52,905 bases of DNA from the NCBI GenBank assembly GCA_025765615.1, contig JAIVFJ010000381.1:1-52905 (forward strand), given 5' to 3'. The stretch comes from Zopfochytrium polystomum (lineage: Eukaryota; Chytridiomycota; Chytridiomycetes; Chytridiales; Chytridiaceae). Of the stretch, positions 17,945-29,500 are shown piece after piece (position 1 is the first letter of the stretch; each line of letters opens with the position of its first letter). The translations under genes were made by a program, and so were the position numbers. The notes beneath the pieces were generated by a model. The model was not told the DNA's origin, did not search any database, and saw only the letters and a list, made by a program, of their open reading frames with translations.

Positions 17945-20900
17945 TCAAGGGACAAGGAGACGTGAACGAAGCAAGGCGAACGAGTCAGTAGGAAGGGGCT
18001 TCGTGAGCAGATCAGCAATCATCTCCTGAGACCGGAGATGCTGAACGTCAATGATGTGCTCCTGCACCTTTTCGCGGATAAAATGATGGCGAATGTCAAT
18101 GTGTTTGACCTGATTGGAAAGCTTCTGATTCTTGGCGACGGCAATGGCACTGCGATTATCCTCGTATATGATAGTGGGGCCATCAGATTGAGAGGCACCG
18201 AGATCAGAGAGCAGTTGGCGGAGCCAAAGGACTTCCTGAGTGGTAGACGAAAGAGCCATGTATTCGGCTTCAAGTGTAGAGAGTGCAACAGTGGCTTGGA
18301 CATGACTGCGCCAGGAGACCGGACCTCCAGCATAGAAGTGAACAAAACCAGTGGTGGATCGGCGATCAGAGGCACTGCCACCGAAATCAGCGTCAGAGTA
18401 GCTGTGGAGTGGCGCTCGTTGAAGATTGTTTGCAGTGGCAGCTGGTCCAGCATAGGCAAAGTGACTGAAGGACACAAGAGAGGGTGACAAGGAAGTGTAA
18501 GTAATACCGTAGGAGAGGGTGCTGCGGAGATAGCGGAGGATTCGCTTGGCCGCAGTCCAGTCAACCTCTGTGGGGCAACTGAGTTGCCGACTAAGCCGGG
18601 CTACTGCCATGGAAATGTCTGGGCGGGTCCCCAAAGAGAGATAGAGGAGGCAGCCAATAAGCTCTGCAAAGGGTTCAGAGGTGGGAGCAGCGGAACGGTC
18701 AGGCATGTACGAAGTGTGCATGGGTGTGGAGACAGAGGCGCAATCAGACATGCCAAAACGTTGGAGGATAGACTGAGCATAGCCAGTTTGGTGAATACGC
18801 ACGCAAGCAAGATCTGGACACTGTGCAATCTCGATGCCAATGAAGTAGCGCAGCAGACCAAGATCTTTCATGCGAAAACGGGCGCTTAGGGAAGCCTTGA
18901 TGGCGGAGATTTTGGCAGGGGTCGATCCGGCAATGAGAAGATCGTCAACATAGGCAACAATAAAACTCTTGAGACCAGCGCGGACACGAACATACACACA
19001 CGCATCAGCTGGCGAAGAGGTGAAACCGATGGACCGGAGATAGTCATCGAGAGTCTTGTTCCAGAGGTGGGGTGCCTGTTTCAAGCCGTAGAGGGAGCGT
19101 TTGAGCTTCCAGACATGATTGGGTTGGCCTGGGGCAACGTGACCCTCAGGTTGCTCGATGTACACATCGCGATCAATGGGAGCGTATAGGAAGGCGGTGG
19201 TGACGTCCATGTGATGAAGGGCGAGGCATTCGCTGGCGCAGACAGCAAGGACACTGCGAATGCTGGAGAGTTTTGCAGTAGGGGCAAAGATGTCATCAAA
19301 GTGGACACCTGCAACTTGCCGGTAGCCCTTAGCAACGAAGAGCGCTTTGTATCAAGTGGGACAACCGTTGGCGTCAGTCTTGATGCGAAACACCCAGCGG
19401 GAGGGAAGGACGAGAGTGCCCTCAGGGCGCGGAACGAGGTCAGCAACGTCGTTTTCCCGACAGGACGCAAGTTCCTCTTCACGAGCAATGCGCCATAGGT
19501 CTGCATCGGGACGAGTATTGCAGGCACGAACAGTCTGTGGATCACCAGTGGGCACAGTATCCGTGAGAGATCCGACGAGACCAGGTTCGGCACATGCAAG
19601 TGTCGTTGAGGGAGGAGCCAAATACGGGGACTCCTCCCACAGAAGGCGACTGAATGTGGTGAGTAGCCCAACAAACAGGGAGGAACCAGGATCGTCAGGG
19701 ATGTAGGGTTGCCCATCAGGACGTAGGTAATCTTTGAGACGGGAGTTGGGTTGGCGAGTGCGCGTAGAGCGTCGGGGACCAGAAGGGGGAGGGGAACTGA
19801 GAGAAGGGAAGTTAACATCGTAGACAGATGCCAAGTCTGGACGTGGCGGAGTTGAGGGAACAAGCGAACTGCCATCGGTCGAAGGTCGCTCCGGAGAAGG
19901 TGGAAGCGGGAAAAACGAAGGAGGAGTGGGGGCTGCTGTGGAAAGGGTATGGAGGAGCGTCATTGGGGAGCCTGGACTGGAGTCTGAGGACGCCACTTCA
20001 GCGAGCTCCGAAATGATAGTGTGGGGCACGACACCAGAGTCAGAGGTTGGCGACTTGGAGCGTGTTGATGTTGGTGACAGGGCCAGCTCGTCAGGGACAG
20101 GAACAGAGGGGGGGGTCAGGGACTGGGGCGACTGTCGAGGAAACGGGGGCTGTGGTTGTGGTAGGACTGTGAAATGGGTAAAGCGAACCGACAGGATCGT
20201 TGGCCAGGGGGATGTGTGAGGCAGGCGCTGGTGGACGCGAGGAGGAGAATAAGGAGGAAGGGTTGGAGGGTAGTTGAGGGTCGGAAGGGTCAAAGATGTC
20301 TTCCCAGAAGATGACGTTTTGGCTGAGGACAATCCGGCCAGAGGAGAGACGAATGCGATATGCTTTTGACTCAAGGTCGTAACCGACAAAACGACCCTTT
20401 TCAGCCTTGGGGTGAAGTTTTGAGGTGCGGTCATCTCGAACGCGAATGACAAAAGCGACACAGCCCCATGTACGGAGATGTGAGAGGTCTGGCTTGCGAC
20501 TGTGAATTTTCTCGTATGGGGACGTGCCATCAGCTCCAGGTAAGCGATTATGAAGATAAGTTGCCGTCATGAAAGCTTCACCCCACAAACTGAGAGGTGC
20601 GCGGGCTGCGTGAAGCATGGAGAGGGCGCGTTCAGCCAGAGTCCGGTTCATACGTTCTGCAACACCAATTTGACCGTGATGCGCAGCGCCAGGTGTGGAG
20701 AGTTGATGTTCAATCGGGGGAAAGCGAAAATCGGACCCAATAAACTCGGAACCGCGGTCGGAGCGGAACACTTTGAGAATGCGGCCAGTCTTCCTTTCCA
20801 TTGTGGCCCTGAAATCCGCAAAATGGGTGTATGTGGAGGCAGAGGTCAGGGACTTTTGGAAAACGGCGCAGACATAGTGGGTAGCGTCGTCGATGAAGAG

Positions 20901-22844
20901 GGTGACGTTTTTGAAGCCACCAATTGTGGGCTGCTTACAAACAAAACTGTCAGAGTGGACGACTTCAAGTGGAAGCGACGCACGGCGACCAACAGCTGGT
21001 AGGCGAACGTGATGGCCCTTGCCATAGATGCAACCTTCGCAACGAAGGGGAACTGGATCTGGGGGAAGTTGGAGCTGAGTTGCCACGCGTTCGAGTATTG
21101 GGAGGCCTGGGTGACCAAGATAATGATGGAGCGTGGCACGGGTGAGAGGAGCCGCAGGTCGGTGTAAAGCAAGAACTGCTTGTTCCGCTTGATTGGGGAC
21201 GTAGGCCCTTGAGCCAAGAGACCAGAGATTCTTGAGACGGCGACCGCAGCCAATATGCGTACCATTGGCTGTTAGCTGGACGTGGCTACGAGAAAAAGAG
21301 ACAGAGGCACCCCCAGCAGTAAGACGGTCAACTGAGACGAGATTGGCGCAGAGCTTCGGGGCAAAATAGACGCCATGAAGGTGAAGTGGAGCGAGAGATG
21401 TGTCGTCAGGTGCGCGTGGAAGCAGCAGTGAGAGGGAGCCTACGTGCGTGCAAAGCAGGGCTGACCCATCTGGTTGGCTAAGCTTCAGACGCGAAGGGCG
21501 AATGCTGTGGAGAAGCGACAGGTTGGACGTGAGGTGTTGGGTACAGCCGGAGTCCAGCAAAAAATCCGTGTGCCCTGGCTCGGTGATGGCGTATACTGCC
21601 TGGAGTGGAGGTAGAGCGACGCGTAAAAGGGCAGGACTGAGGGCTAGGAGGTACAGCAAAAACTGCAGTAGTAGCTTCGGCCAGAAATAGGCCCAGCTCC
21701 AGCTGGCCGCAAAACACGAGACTGGCTTCCGTGGAAAGACGTGGCGAGTTGTACGGCGGACGAATGTGCGTGGAGGTGGACGGCGGAAACCACAGCGACG
21801 ATCGACGGAAAAGACGAGATTTCTGCCGAGCAAACAAGGAACAGACAATGAAAGAAGAGGGACAGATGGAAGGAGCGAGATGTAGTAGGCAGAGGAGTAC
21901 ATGTATTCTTCAACGAATGACTCTTCCAAAACAGCAGCAGAAGGGCTAATAAGCATGGCTGCATCTTTGGTCACTTTCTCTCTCTCTCCTTGGTCAGAGG
22001 CGGCGGGCGTGCGGCAGGCGCGGCGAGGATTGTGATAACGGCCACAGATCTTGCAGGTGCCCCAGCACTGGTTTGTCGTGTGTGTGGCGGCACGGCGAGA
22101 GCGTCCAGCAGACATACATTTTGAGCAAGATGGCGAAAGTGCAGGTAGAGCGGCAGTCGGCAGCGAGAATACTGTCATTTTCATGACGGTCTGTGCAGCG
22201 TCTTGATCACGACGAATCTTGGCGCGAATGTCGGCGAGAAGGTCGTCGCTGTTAAGCTCGCTGTTGTGCTTGATGTCGGCGTAGCTTGTCCAAGTTGAGG
22301 TGGCCGGGAGCGCCAGCATGATGAGATCGACAAGGATATCGTCGTCAAGGGGCTTGCTGGCTTTTCGGAGAACAGCTTGATCCTTCTCAAGTGAGTCAAG
22401 GCAGTCGAGGAGGGTAGCATTGTCGTCAGCCTTCGTTTGAAACATGTGGCGACGAACGGTGCTGAGAATGTGACGATCCGACTGACCGAACTGTTTCTTG
22501 AGACGGTGCCAGATCGCAGCCGCAGTGTTGAGACTACCAACTTGCTCCTGGAGTTTCGAGCTGAGAGCAAGGAGAAGAAGTTCGATCGCTTCAGCGTTGC
22601 CCTTGCGGAACTTGACTTTTTCGTCTGGAGAGAGTGTGACAGCGGCTACGTCTTTATTGGAGGTGTCCTTGCCTGCAGCGGGAAAGGCGTCATGGTACTT
22701 GTCGGCATTGGTGAGGATGTCGGGATCGTCTAGCTTGTTGGCGGTATTGGCAATGAATCGACTCCAGACTGGATAGGATGGAGAATTGGCGTCTTTGGGG
22801 TTACCTGAGAAGATTGGAAGGACGATGCGTTTAGATTCAGCCAT
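17945..22844 (-). pseudogene. Copia gag-pol polyprotein with one stop and one frameshift
   Basis: Starts with MAESKRIVLPIFSGNP at 22844. Domains in order: Gag-like region (about residues 1-230); Cys/His-rich segment (CKICGRYHNPRRAC); protease (LLDSGCTQHLTS); GAG-pre-integrase zinc region (HHYLGHPG...CEGCIYGK); integrase core (FIDDATHYV, FRSDRGSEF, GVAERMNRTLAE); a Pro/Ser-rich linker; RT (KRSLYGLKQAPHLWN, catalytic YVDD in VAYVDDLLIAG); RNase H (KHIDIRHHFIREKVQ, LLTKPLP). In the linker a run of eight C (plus-strand G 20108-20115) shifts the frame by one base. A TGA at 19354-19352, where CGA would fit, interrupts the RT start (CPT-stop-YKALFVAKGY). All catalytic motifs are otherwise present. 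Confidence 0.93.
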
Positions 22845-22884
22845 TGTGTCGAGTGGTGGTGTGTGCGCGTACGGCTCAGTAGCA

Positions 22885-22901
22885 CCTTGGGCTCATAACC
22901 C
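22885..22901 (-). promoter_or_regulatory. Primer-binding site matching the anticodon arm of initiator tRNA-Met
   Basis: Plus strand CCTTGGGCTCATAACCC, directly against the LTR, reads like the anticodon stem-loop of tRNA-iMet (CAT anticodon in the CTCATAA loop, GGG/CCC stem). Drosophila copia is known to prime from a tRNA-iMet half cleaved in the anticodon loop. The same mode is implied here. Confidence 0.8.
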
Positions 22902-23176
22902 TGTTGAGAATCGGGAGGAGCTGCACGCGCGGATGAGACGAAGATTCTCCCACATATATTGAGGAAGGATGACGAGAGAGGGACATCGGGGGACAGCGAC
23001 GAGAAAGGAGGGCGTGATCACAAACCTGCACGTGCGGATGAGACGAAGATTCTCCCACACCGCATGTGACATGGAAAATGGCATAAATAGAGAGGGAGGC
23101 ATGATCAGTGTGCAGACAAACCAAGTAAGAGAGCAAGAAAGAGAAAAGGAGAGAAAAGAAGGTTTAAAAGTCAACA
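22902..23176 (-). repeat. 5' LTR of the Copia element
   Basis: 275 bp, same as 17651-17925. The target duplication GGGAC follows. Confidence 0.95.
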
Positions 23177-23181
23177 GGGAC
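23177..23181. repeat. Target-site duplication GGGAC, right of Copia
   Basis: Exact repeat of 17646-17650. Confidence 0.93.
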
Positions 23182-23460
23182 ACCGAGCTGTGGGGCGGCG
23201 CGCTCACCCAGTCGAATCTGTCCGTATACACGTCGTCATCGGGAAGCCGTCCTGCTCGCTCTTTCGCCGCAACCAGGCCTAGCCGTACGCTTGCTGCTCC
23301 GGCGTTGCCTGGTCGCAGGACAGGACCACCTGCCTCGTCGACGCCCGCAGCTTTGGTGCGATGGCGACCCGCGAGAACCCTTCCACCCCGCTTGCGAACG
23401 TCACGCCCGTCTGGGCCGTTTTTGAGATGCAGTGCGAGAGGTCGATGGGTCTGTATGTAT
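23177..23460 (+). pseudogene. Right half of the coding remnant split by Copia
   Basis: Continues the frame of 17513-17650 (TELWGGALTQSNLSVYT). Protein-like sequence resumes in another frame at about 23290 (YACCSGVAWSQDRTTCLVDA, then ENPSTPLANVTPVWAVFEMQ). At least one frame change and a TAG near 23280 lie between, so the gene was already decaying or has an intron here. Family unknown. Confidence 0.4.
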
Positions 23461-24071
23461 ACGGTAATTAAAAGTCACTTAAGCTGCTTGAATTGTATAT
23501 TCTTCTCTTCAGTATGCAGTTCCGTCGGTGAGAAGTTGGTTCGTGGCTGGTTTTAATTGGTGCTTTTCGACTTTCCGCTTGAACTTTACGTTTGGGTTTG
23601 GTACCCGATGGTGAAGCTCATCGTATCTTTCCATCGTCCGTCTCTGTCTCTCTGTCTCTCTATCTCTCTCACACTCTAAAGATCCCATAACGCCTTTAAA
23701 AACACAGATCCACTCTACCAGTTCATTCCCCGCCTTCGGGAGCATATTTTAGAGCAAATATTCGTTCTTCGCTGTCAAGTTTTGGGGCGCCGTCTCCAAT
23801 TCCAGTTGACTTGCTTTGAAGCAGTTTTTCTCATCGTCAGTGGTTTTCAAACCAGCCCTCATGACCTTCGTCCAAACAACTCACGGTTAGTGCTCCCTGG
23901 GAAAATTAAACCTTTTCAACGAAATGTGGCCGGCGCACAGTGCGTAAAAACTACTTTATTGATCCTTTCTTGCAAAGCACCACAAAATAATGAGTTATAC
24001 AGATAATCAGATGCAAGCAGTAAACTGCGAAAAGTTTCCCCTTTTGTGCAACGAAATGAGGGTTGTTCACC
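23461..24071. other. Intergenic
   Basis: No gene recognised. It contains a short CT-rich microsatellite (about 23640-23672). Its right end is the 3' flank of the minus-strand gene that stops at 24072. Confidence 0.5.
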
Positions 24072-24854
24072 CTACAGCTGTGCGCCAGCCGTGGGTGCCG
24101 ACGTGACCGGTGCGGCTGCGTCGGCAGGAGCTGCTTCGCGGCTCAATTGCTGTTGCTGCTGCTGTCCTTCCTCGCCGCCTGCTGGAATTTGACGCGACGT
24201 CTCGTGCTGCTGCTGCTGACCAGTAATCAGAGGACGCTCGGGCCTTGTGCTTCCTTGCTGCGGCTGCACCAGCGAGTCGAGAGTCGCGGGCGCGGGCGGA
24301 CTTGTTTGCACTTGCGACTGCTGCTTCGACGGCCGCTTCTGCTGTGGCTGCGGCTCTTGCTGCACGACCGCGTTCCCACCAACCGACGTCCCCGTGGCCG
24401 CGGCGCTTTCACCACTGGCCGCGTCCATTGCGCCAGCCGCGCCGCTTCCCATCCCTTGCTGCTGCCCCACCGCGACGGCTCGCTGACCCTGCCAGAGCCC
24501 GTCGCCAACGACGCTGCCCCCTCCAGTCCCGACGAGCGCCGACCCGTCCGCTGCGGCCTGCTGCAGCACCCGCGCAAACATGTCCCCCATAGCGCGCGCG
24601 AGGCCGCCGTTGTCGTCGCCGCCGGAATGCAGCTGGCCTTGCAGCTGGGCGCGCAGTTTGAGCAAGTGTCCCTGCGCTTGGCCTTGTGCGGAGGTTCCGC
24701 CGAGCGGTGCGAGGGGTGACGCCGGGTTGGGGGGAATCGGGAGGAGAGCTGGGGGCGGCGGCGTTGCGGTGGTGTCGCCAATGGGGAGCGAGAGGACGGC
24801 GGAGAGGGAGGAGAGGACGAGGATGGCGGACGGAAGGATGGTTTGGAATTTCAT
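24072..24854 (-). CDS. Secreted Gln/Ala-rich protein
   Basis: 260 residues, single exon. The N-terminus MKFQTILPSAILVLSSLSAV is a clear signal peptide, probably cleaved after SLP or nearby. The rest is low-complexity: a Pro-rich start (PPPPALLPIPPNPASP), an Ala/Gly-rich middle and a Gln-rich C-terminal half (GQQQQHETSRQIP, GQQQQQQLSRE). It has no cysteine and no transmembrane helix after the signal, so it is probably a disordered wall-associated or secreted protein. Decayed relatives lie at 17197-17512 and perhaps near 16600. The start is the first ATG after a TATAAATAC box about 100 bp upstream. No known family. Confidence 0.7.
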   Translation of the reverse strand: MKFQTILPSAILVLSSLSAVLSLPIGDTTATPPPPALLPIPPNPASPLAPLGGTSAQGQAQGHLLKLRAQLQGQLHSGGDDNGGLARAMGDMFARVLQQAAADGSALVGTGGGSVVGDGLWQGQRAVAVGQQQGMGSGAAGAMDAASGESAAATGTSVGGNAVVQQEPQPQQKRPSKQQSQVQTSPPAPATLDSLVQPQQGSTRPERPLITGQQQQHETSRQIPAGGEEGQQQQQQLSREAAPADAAAPVTSAPTAGAQL

Positions 24855-24952
24855 TGTGGGTTGAATTGCTTCGCTTTGTTTTCTTTCTTTGAGTATGTTT
24901 CTGAGTACGCTAGCTGTTTCGATGGGAAGTTGTGTGGGCGTGTTGCCAGGCA

Positions 24953-24961
24953 GTATTTATA
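24953..24961 (-). promoter_or_regulatory. TATA box of the secreted Gln-rich gene
   Basis: Minus strand TATAAATAC, about 100 bp upstream of the ATG at 24854. Confidence 0.6.
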
Positions 24962-25199
24962 CGACGACGTGATCCAAGTGACGTTGCTTCGGGCACGATA
25001 TCCAAAAGCTTGTAAGCCGGCGCGGGTCACGCTGCATCTCGATTAGACTTTGTTTGTGGTCGCACTCTGGACCATTTCAAGTCATCCACTCATTACTTCG
25101 AATTTATTGCCCCAGCTCTGTGCCGTTACACGAAAAATGCTTATAAAAAACTCCGTTGCTAACTGATGGAAAGAGGATCTCTCATCGGGCTGCCTGTCG

Positions 25200-25672
25200 G
25201 CTCTCTTTCCGGCGATGGCCCGGATGGCAAGCCCCTTCGAGGAATGGCACGAATGTGCAGTTCCAAGCGGCGATGGTGGTCATGGCGGCTCTACACCGGC
25301 CGGCTCTCTACTCCGACGGATTCTACCCGGTCGGCGTTCCTCCGGTCCCAGGAGCGGTTCCATCCCCGCCCTGACGCATCAAGCTCAGCCCATCGGGCGG
25401 GATCGTGGGGAGTGGGCAAGGGAGGCTGAAGATTGGGGCGGTGTGGGGGGTGGCTGCTGGGGAACCTGCTGAGGGCTGTTGGAGGGTCACTGCCGTGGGG
25501 ACAAAGGGAGAAACTGGCGCCGGGATCGGAGGACGGGAAACACGAAAAACCGGTCCACGGAGAGAGCCGGGGTAGAGACACCATGACCGTCAGGGCAGGC
25601 CGCTTGAAACTGCGCGTTCGTGCAGTTCCCGGGTGGGGCTTGCCTTACCGGCGGAAAGAGAGGCAGAGGTGT
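25200..25672. repeat. Diverged inverted repeat carrying a small-protein fragment
   Basis: GGCAAGCCCC...CACGAA...GCAGTT...CAAGCGGC on the plus strand near 25225-25275 recurs on the minus strand near 25645-25595. The frames give WQAPSRNGTNVQFQAA (plus) and RQAPPGNCTNAQFQAACPDG (minus), so both arms derive from one short coding sequence that is Cys-containing in the minus copy. Neither is an intact gene. Confidence 0.55.
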
Positions 25673-25898
25673 TCGCACACCCGAGGACCGCCATTAAGCA
25701 GGGCATTTGCCAGAGGCGGAGGGCCTCTTGGCACTACCATTTGGGATTGGGGCGGACACATTGAATGGTGAAAGCGGAAGAAGAAAATCGGTGTCCAAAC
25801 TGCCTTATGCTTCTTTCCGTTTTTGTTCCTGTTTTTTTGGGCCCGATTTACACGCGCGGCTGTCCGGATGTCCCAGCATGGCAAGCGTATGTCAATGG

Positions 25899-25998
25899 TA
25901 TTGAGTTGCAGCACAGAAATTCAGTCTCTATTGTCAGTGATCGTAACGTCCTTCCTTTCCCCTCTCCCACCTATTGAGTTGCAGCACAGAAATTCAGT
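25899..25998 (+). repeat. 27-bp direct repeat pair
   Basis: TATTGAGTTGCAGCACAGAA followed by ATTCAGT occurs at 25899-25925 and 25972-25998, with 46 bp between. No function visible. Confidence 0.85.
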
Positions 25999-26565
25999 GC
26001 AAACTCTTGACAAGCAGGAACGGGGATGAGAAGGATGAAGAATCCAGACAATTCCAAACATGACTACGAAGGCCTTAAATACGGTAACGCAATAAATGGC
26101 CCACCCAGCTCGTTTGAATTTTTGTGCCCAGCAGTCCGTCTTCTGTGACCGTGCTCCACGGCGGCCTTGCACTATCCAAGCGTTAGTTCTACCCGGCTGG
26201 AGCTCCCCAGCTCGATCAAACGCAAAGCCCGAGGCACTTCAAATCCTTTTGCGGTCTGACAGGGTCAACAGCGCGGGCACGAGAGGCCCGCCTCCGACAC
26301 GTTTGCTGAAAGTATGATGCGCGTGCTTCTTCTTCTTCTTCGTCTCCTTCTTGCCTGAGTCTATCTGTTCTTGCTGCGCCGTCCGGTCGTTCCGACTCTC
26401 CGACCCTCCTACTCCCAGAATAATGGTGAACTAACTCCTCTTCGCCTCGGCCGATTCCACCGGGGTCGAAGACAGGCTGCTCAAAAATGGGAGAGAGACA
26501 AAGACAGGGAGAGTCTCAGGCTTTTTTTCATATTTTCGATTTGTCTGATCTTCCACCACCCCGCG

Positions 26566-29500
26566 ATGCCACTTCAGCCCACTCCGCCGCCACCAACAAA
26601 GTCTTTGCCGCAGCCACCCACACTAACAGCCAAATGGTTCAGCGCAGTAACTCAGGACGCCGAAAACGGGGTAGCGGCGGAGGAGGAAGAGGCCGCCGCC
26701 GCCGCCTCTACCCCCGGCGCCCACGCATCATCGTCGACGAGCAAGGCGTCGTCCACTCTGGGCGGCTGGCACCTGACCTGGGACCCGGCAAAGATCACCG
26801 TCGCTGCCGCCGTCGCCGACGATCAGCTGTTCCTGCGCAACGTCGCCCTCGGCCTGATCGTCACCGGCAAGGTCTGGCCCGTCGTCCTCGCCGGCGACAG
26901 CGACGACAGCGGGGCCGCCGTGCACCCGGACGCCCACCACCGAACTGTCGCCTTCCTCCGTCGCGCCGTACGGGACCCAGCCGCGCTGCTCGGCCCTCTC
27001 GACCAGGATCAGCGGTGCGGCGTCGCGGTCAGCGTCCGCGATCTGTGGCTGGCGTGCGAGAGGCGGCTGTTTGACGATCCGGCCGAGCTCGCGGACATGA
27101 GGAGCCTCGCGGCGGCGATGATCGACGTGCTCGAGGACTCGTTCCTTCCGCGCGTGTCGGTCGCGCACATCCATGTCTCGTTCTTCCCCCGCCGGGCGTG
27201 CCGCGTCCTCCGGTTTGCTCCCGTCCGGTCGCTGGAGGAGGTGCTGGGAGGCGTCGGAGAGAGTTTGTCGGCCGACGCAGCAGAGAGAAACGGTGCCGGA
27301 ATTGAGAGCAAGGACGGTCCTGACGGCGACGGCGGTGCGAGGCCAGAGCTGCTGTTTGCGGAGCACACTGTCAACGGCGTGGACGGCGCCGAACCCGTGT
27401 ACTTTACTTGGATCGACTCCACAGACCTGTCATACCACAACTTTGAGAGCATCCTGCCGCTCGACCGGATCCTCCGTCGCTCTGGAAGCACCGACGCAGA
27501 GTCGTCTCCCTTCGTTCTCAATATTTCGAACCCGCAGCGCCTTCACCCGCAGATGGAGGTGTTTTCGTGCACTCTTTCAGGAGGGGACCTGCCGCTCTTG
27601 TACCAGCTCGACAAGCTGGACTTGTATCTCGAGCCGGCAAACTCTGGGCAAAGGGGCGGCAAGCGAATGATCTTCAGCTCGCACGCGCTGGCCTGCGGGC
27701 TCACCGAGGCGATCCGCGAATCGACGCTCTTCGAGGTCATGATGGGCGACGGGGAAGTTGGCGAGAGCGAAGACGAACGCAAGAGCGAGAGCGAGGCGTC
27801 ACCCGCGAGCAATTACCATTCCGACGAGCCATCGGAAGACGGCGGCAAGGATGATCATGATGTCTCGGCTATCGCGCACTCACCGGTCGACTTCGAGCTG
27901 GCTTTGAGCGAGAACGGCGATTCAAGCAAAGCTGGCAGAGTTGCTGAAGGGAGTGTGAACGGCAAGAGCGAATCTTCAGTGGGCGACACCCTGGGAGAAA
28001 GTGTCGCCAGCCTAAGTTTGAACGATGACGAAATGAACAAATGCGAAAGCCAACAGCGAAATTCGGAGACTACTGCTGAGGACGAGCTTGAGAAAGAGAG
28101 CGAAGCCGATTCCGAGTCGCCAAGTCGTTATGATTCCGATTCAGAGTCTAGCTCAAGCCAAAGCCACCACTTTGGGTTTCCTCGAAACGAAGCGGCGTGG
28201 GCGACATCGAAGAGGTTTCGATCGGTCAACTTTGTGTTTCGGCTGAACAAGTTTGAGCCAACAGATGGTCGATTCCGCCTTCATCGCGATACACCCTATT
28301 TTGACGGAGCAAAAAACCACGTGTCCAAGTACACAGTGCTCATCTACCTGTCGCAGGGCGAGTCTGCCAACGGCTCACTGACAATTTACGACTGCAACGA
28401 TACGCGGCAAAAGCAAGGCGATGACGGTGACGAGCTGCGAAAATGTGTTGTTCAAAACATTGCCTCCGCCCAGTGCATTATTTTCGACCAACGGTATTGC
28501 TTTCTTTATCGATGTTTAGCACTTCACCGCTGATCTCTGAACGCTTCCATTCTTCCTCCAGATACCCGCACGAAGGCCACCCATTTGAGGACGGAAAGAA
28601 GATCTTCCTCCGCACCGAACTGATCTTTGAGTGTCCGCGCTTCGTCAGGCACGAACCTCAGATCGGCTCGCTGTTCAGCTCCGCCGTGTACTACACGCTG
28701 GAGAGCGCGCTGGACAGCCAGTTTGCGAGGCATGCAGATGTCTTATACGAAAAGGCGAATCGGGCGCACTGGGGACTTCCTGTGGCGAAGGAGAATGGTG
28801 TAGGGGACTTGCAAGACAATAGCGCCGGGCCGATGTTGTTCAAAAAGTGGAGGTCCCTCAAGTTTGCGACAGACGGCTCCACTTTCTGGTTCCCGACGCC
28901 CCATTCGATGAAAGGTAATATACAAGAGGGAGCCTCCCCTTCTGTCCTCCAGCAGGAGCTCGAAGCGTTCGTCAAAGAATGCGCTGTCGTGGTAGTGCTG
29001 GACTTTTTCAACGGCAAGCTGTCGGAAACTGGCAAAGCCTTCCGGAAGGCGTGCCAATCCACGTCGGCTTCCCCACCAAAGGAATTGACAGCTGCTCGTC
29101 TCGACAAATGGGTGTTCGATGAACTGGAACGGTCAGACGCGTACTGGCAGATCGATCCATCGGCAAGTTCTCGGTCGACGTCTGCGGTCTCCAATCCGGC
29201 ACCTCCCATTGTCAACGCGCGTGACCGAAGGAGCCATGGTGCTTCTGGTCGCTTCCGCGAAAGCGCCGACGAAGGCAGCGCCAAACCACTCATTCCGAGT
29301 AGCGGAGCGGACAAAAAGTCGCTCCTCTACGAATACGAACGGAACAGCACGTGGTGGAAGTACAACTCGCTCAGCAGCGACGTCCGCACGGAGGAAGACC
29401 GCCTCCAAGCCCTCGAAACGATGGTTAAATCATACAATCGAGAAGCTGTAGAGTACTACCTGGAGGAATTCGAGGACTCTATCCAGAAGCTTGAAACGCC

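Larger units (their letters stand above)
17651..23176 (-). mobile_element. Ty1/Copia retrotransposon, full length and recent
   Basis: This 5526-bp element has two 275-bp LTRs (17651-17925 and 22902-23176) with no difference that I can see, TG...CA ends, and GGGAC target duplications. Minus-strand order: LTR, tRNA-iMet-type PBS, a single gag-pol frame (gag, protease, integrase, RT, RNase H), polypurine tract, LTR. Integrase before RT defines Copia. It interrupts an older coding remnant. Pol carries one nonsense codon and one homopolymer frameshift despite the identical LTRs, so it was either mobilised in trans or damaged just after insertion. Confidence 0.96.
24962..26565. other. Intergenic with gene-fragment inverted repeat and a 27-bp direct repeat
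   Basis: No intact gene seen. It holds a diverged inverted repeat (25200-25345 and 25500-25672) that encodes related peptide fragments on opposite strands, and a perfect 27-bp direct repeat (25899-25925 and 25972-25998). The last 200 bp are the 5' flank of the dioxygenase gene. Confidence 0.55.

Noticed and set aside
20108..20115. Programmed frameshift between Copia integrase and RT
   Set aside because: Copia elements do not usually shift here. The site is a homopolymer run and another lesion (TGA) lies downstream, so mutation or sequencing error is simpler.
22969..23556. Plus-strand ORF running from the Copia LTR into flanking DNA
   Set aside because: It starts inside the LTR and its first part is repeated at the other LTR, so it is not a gene. 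Only the host part after 23177 may be a remnant.
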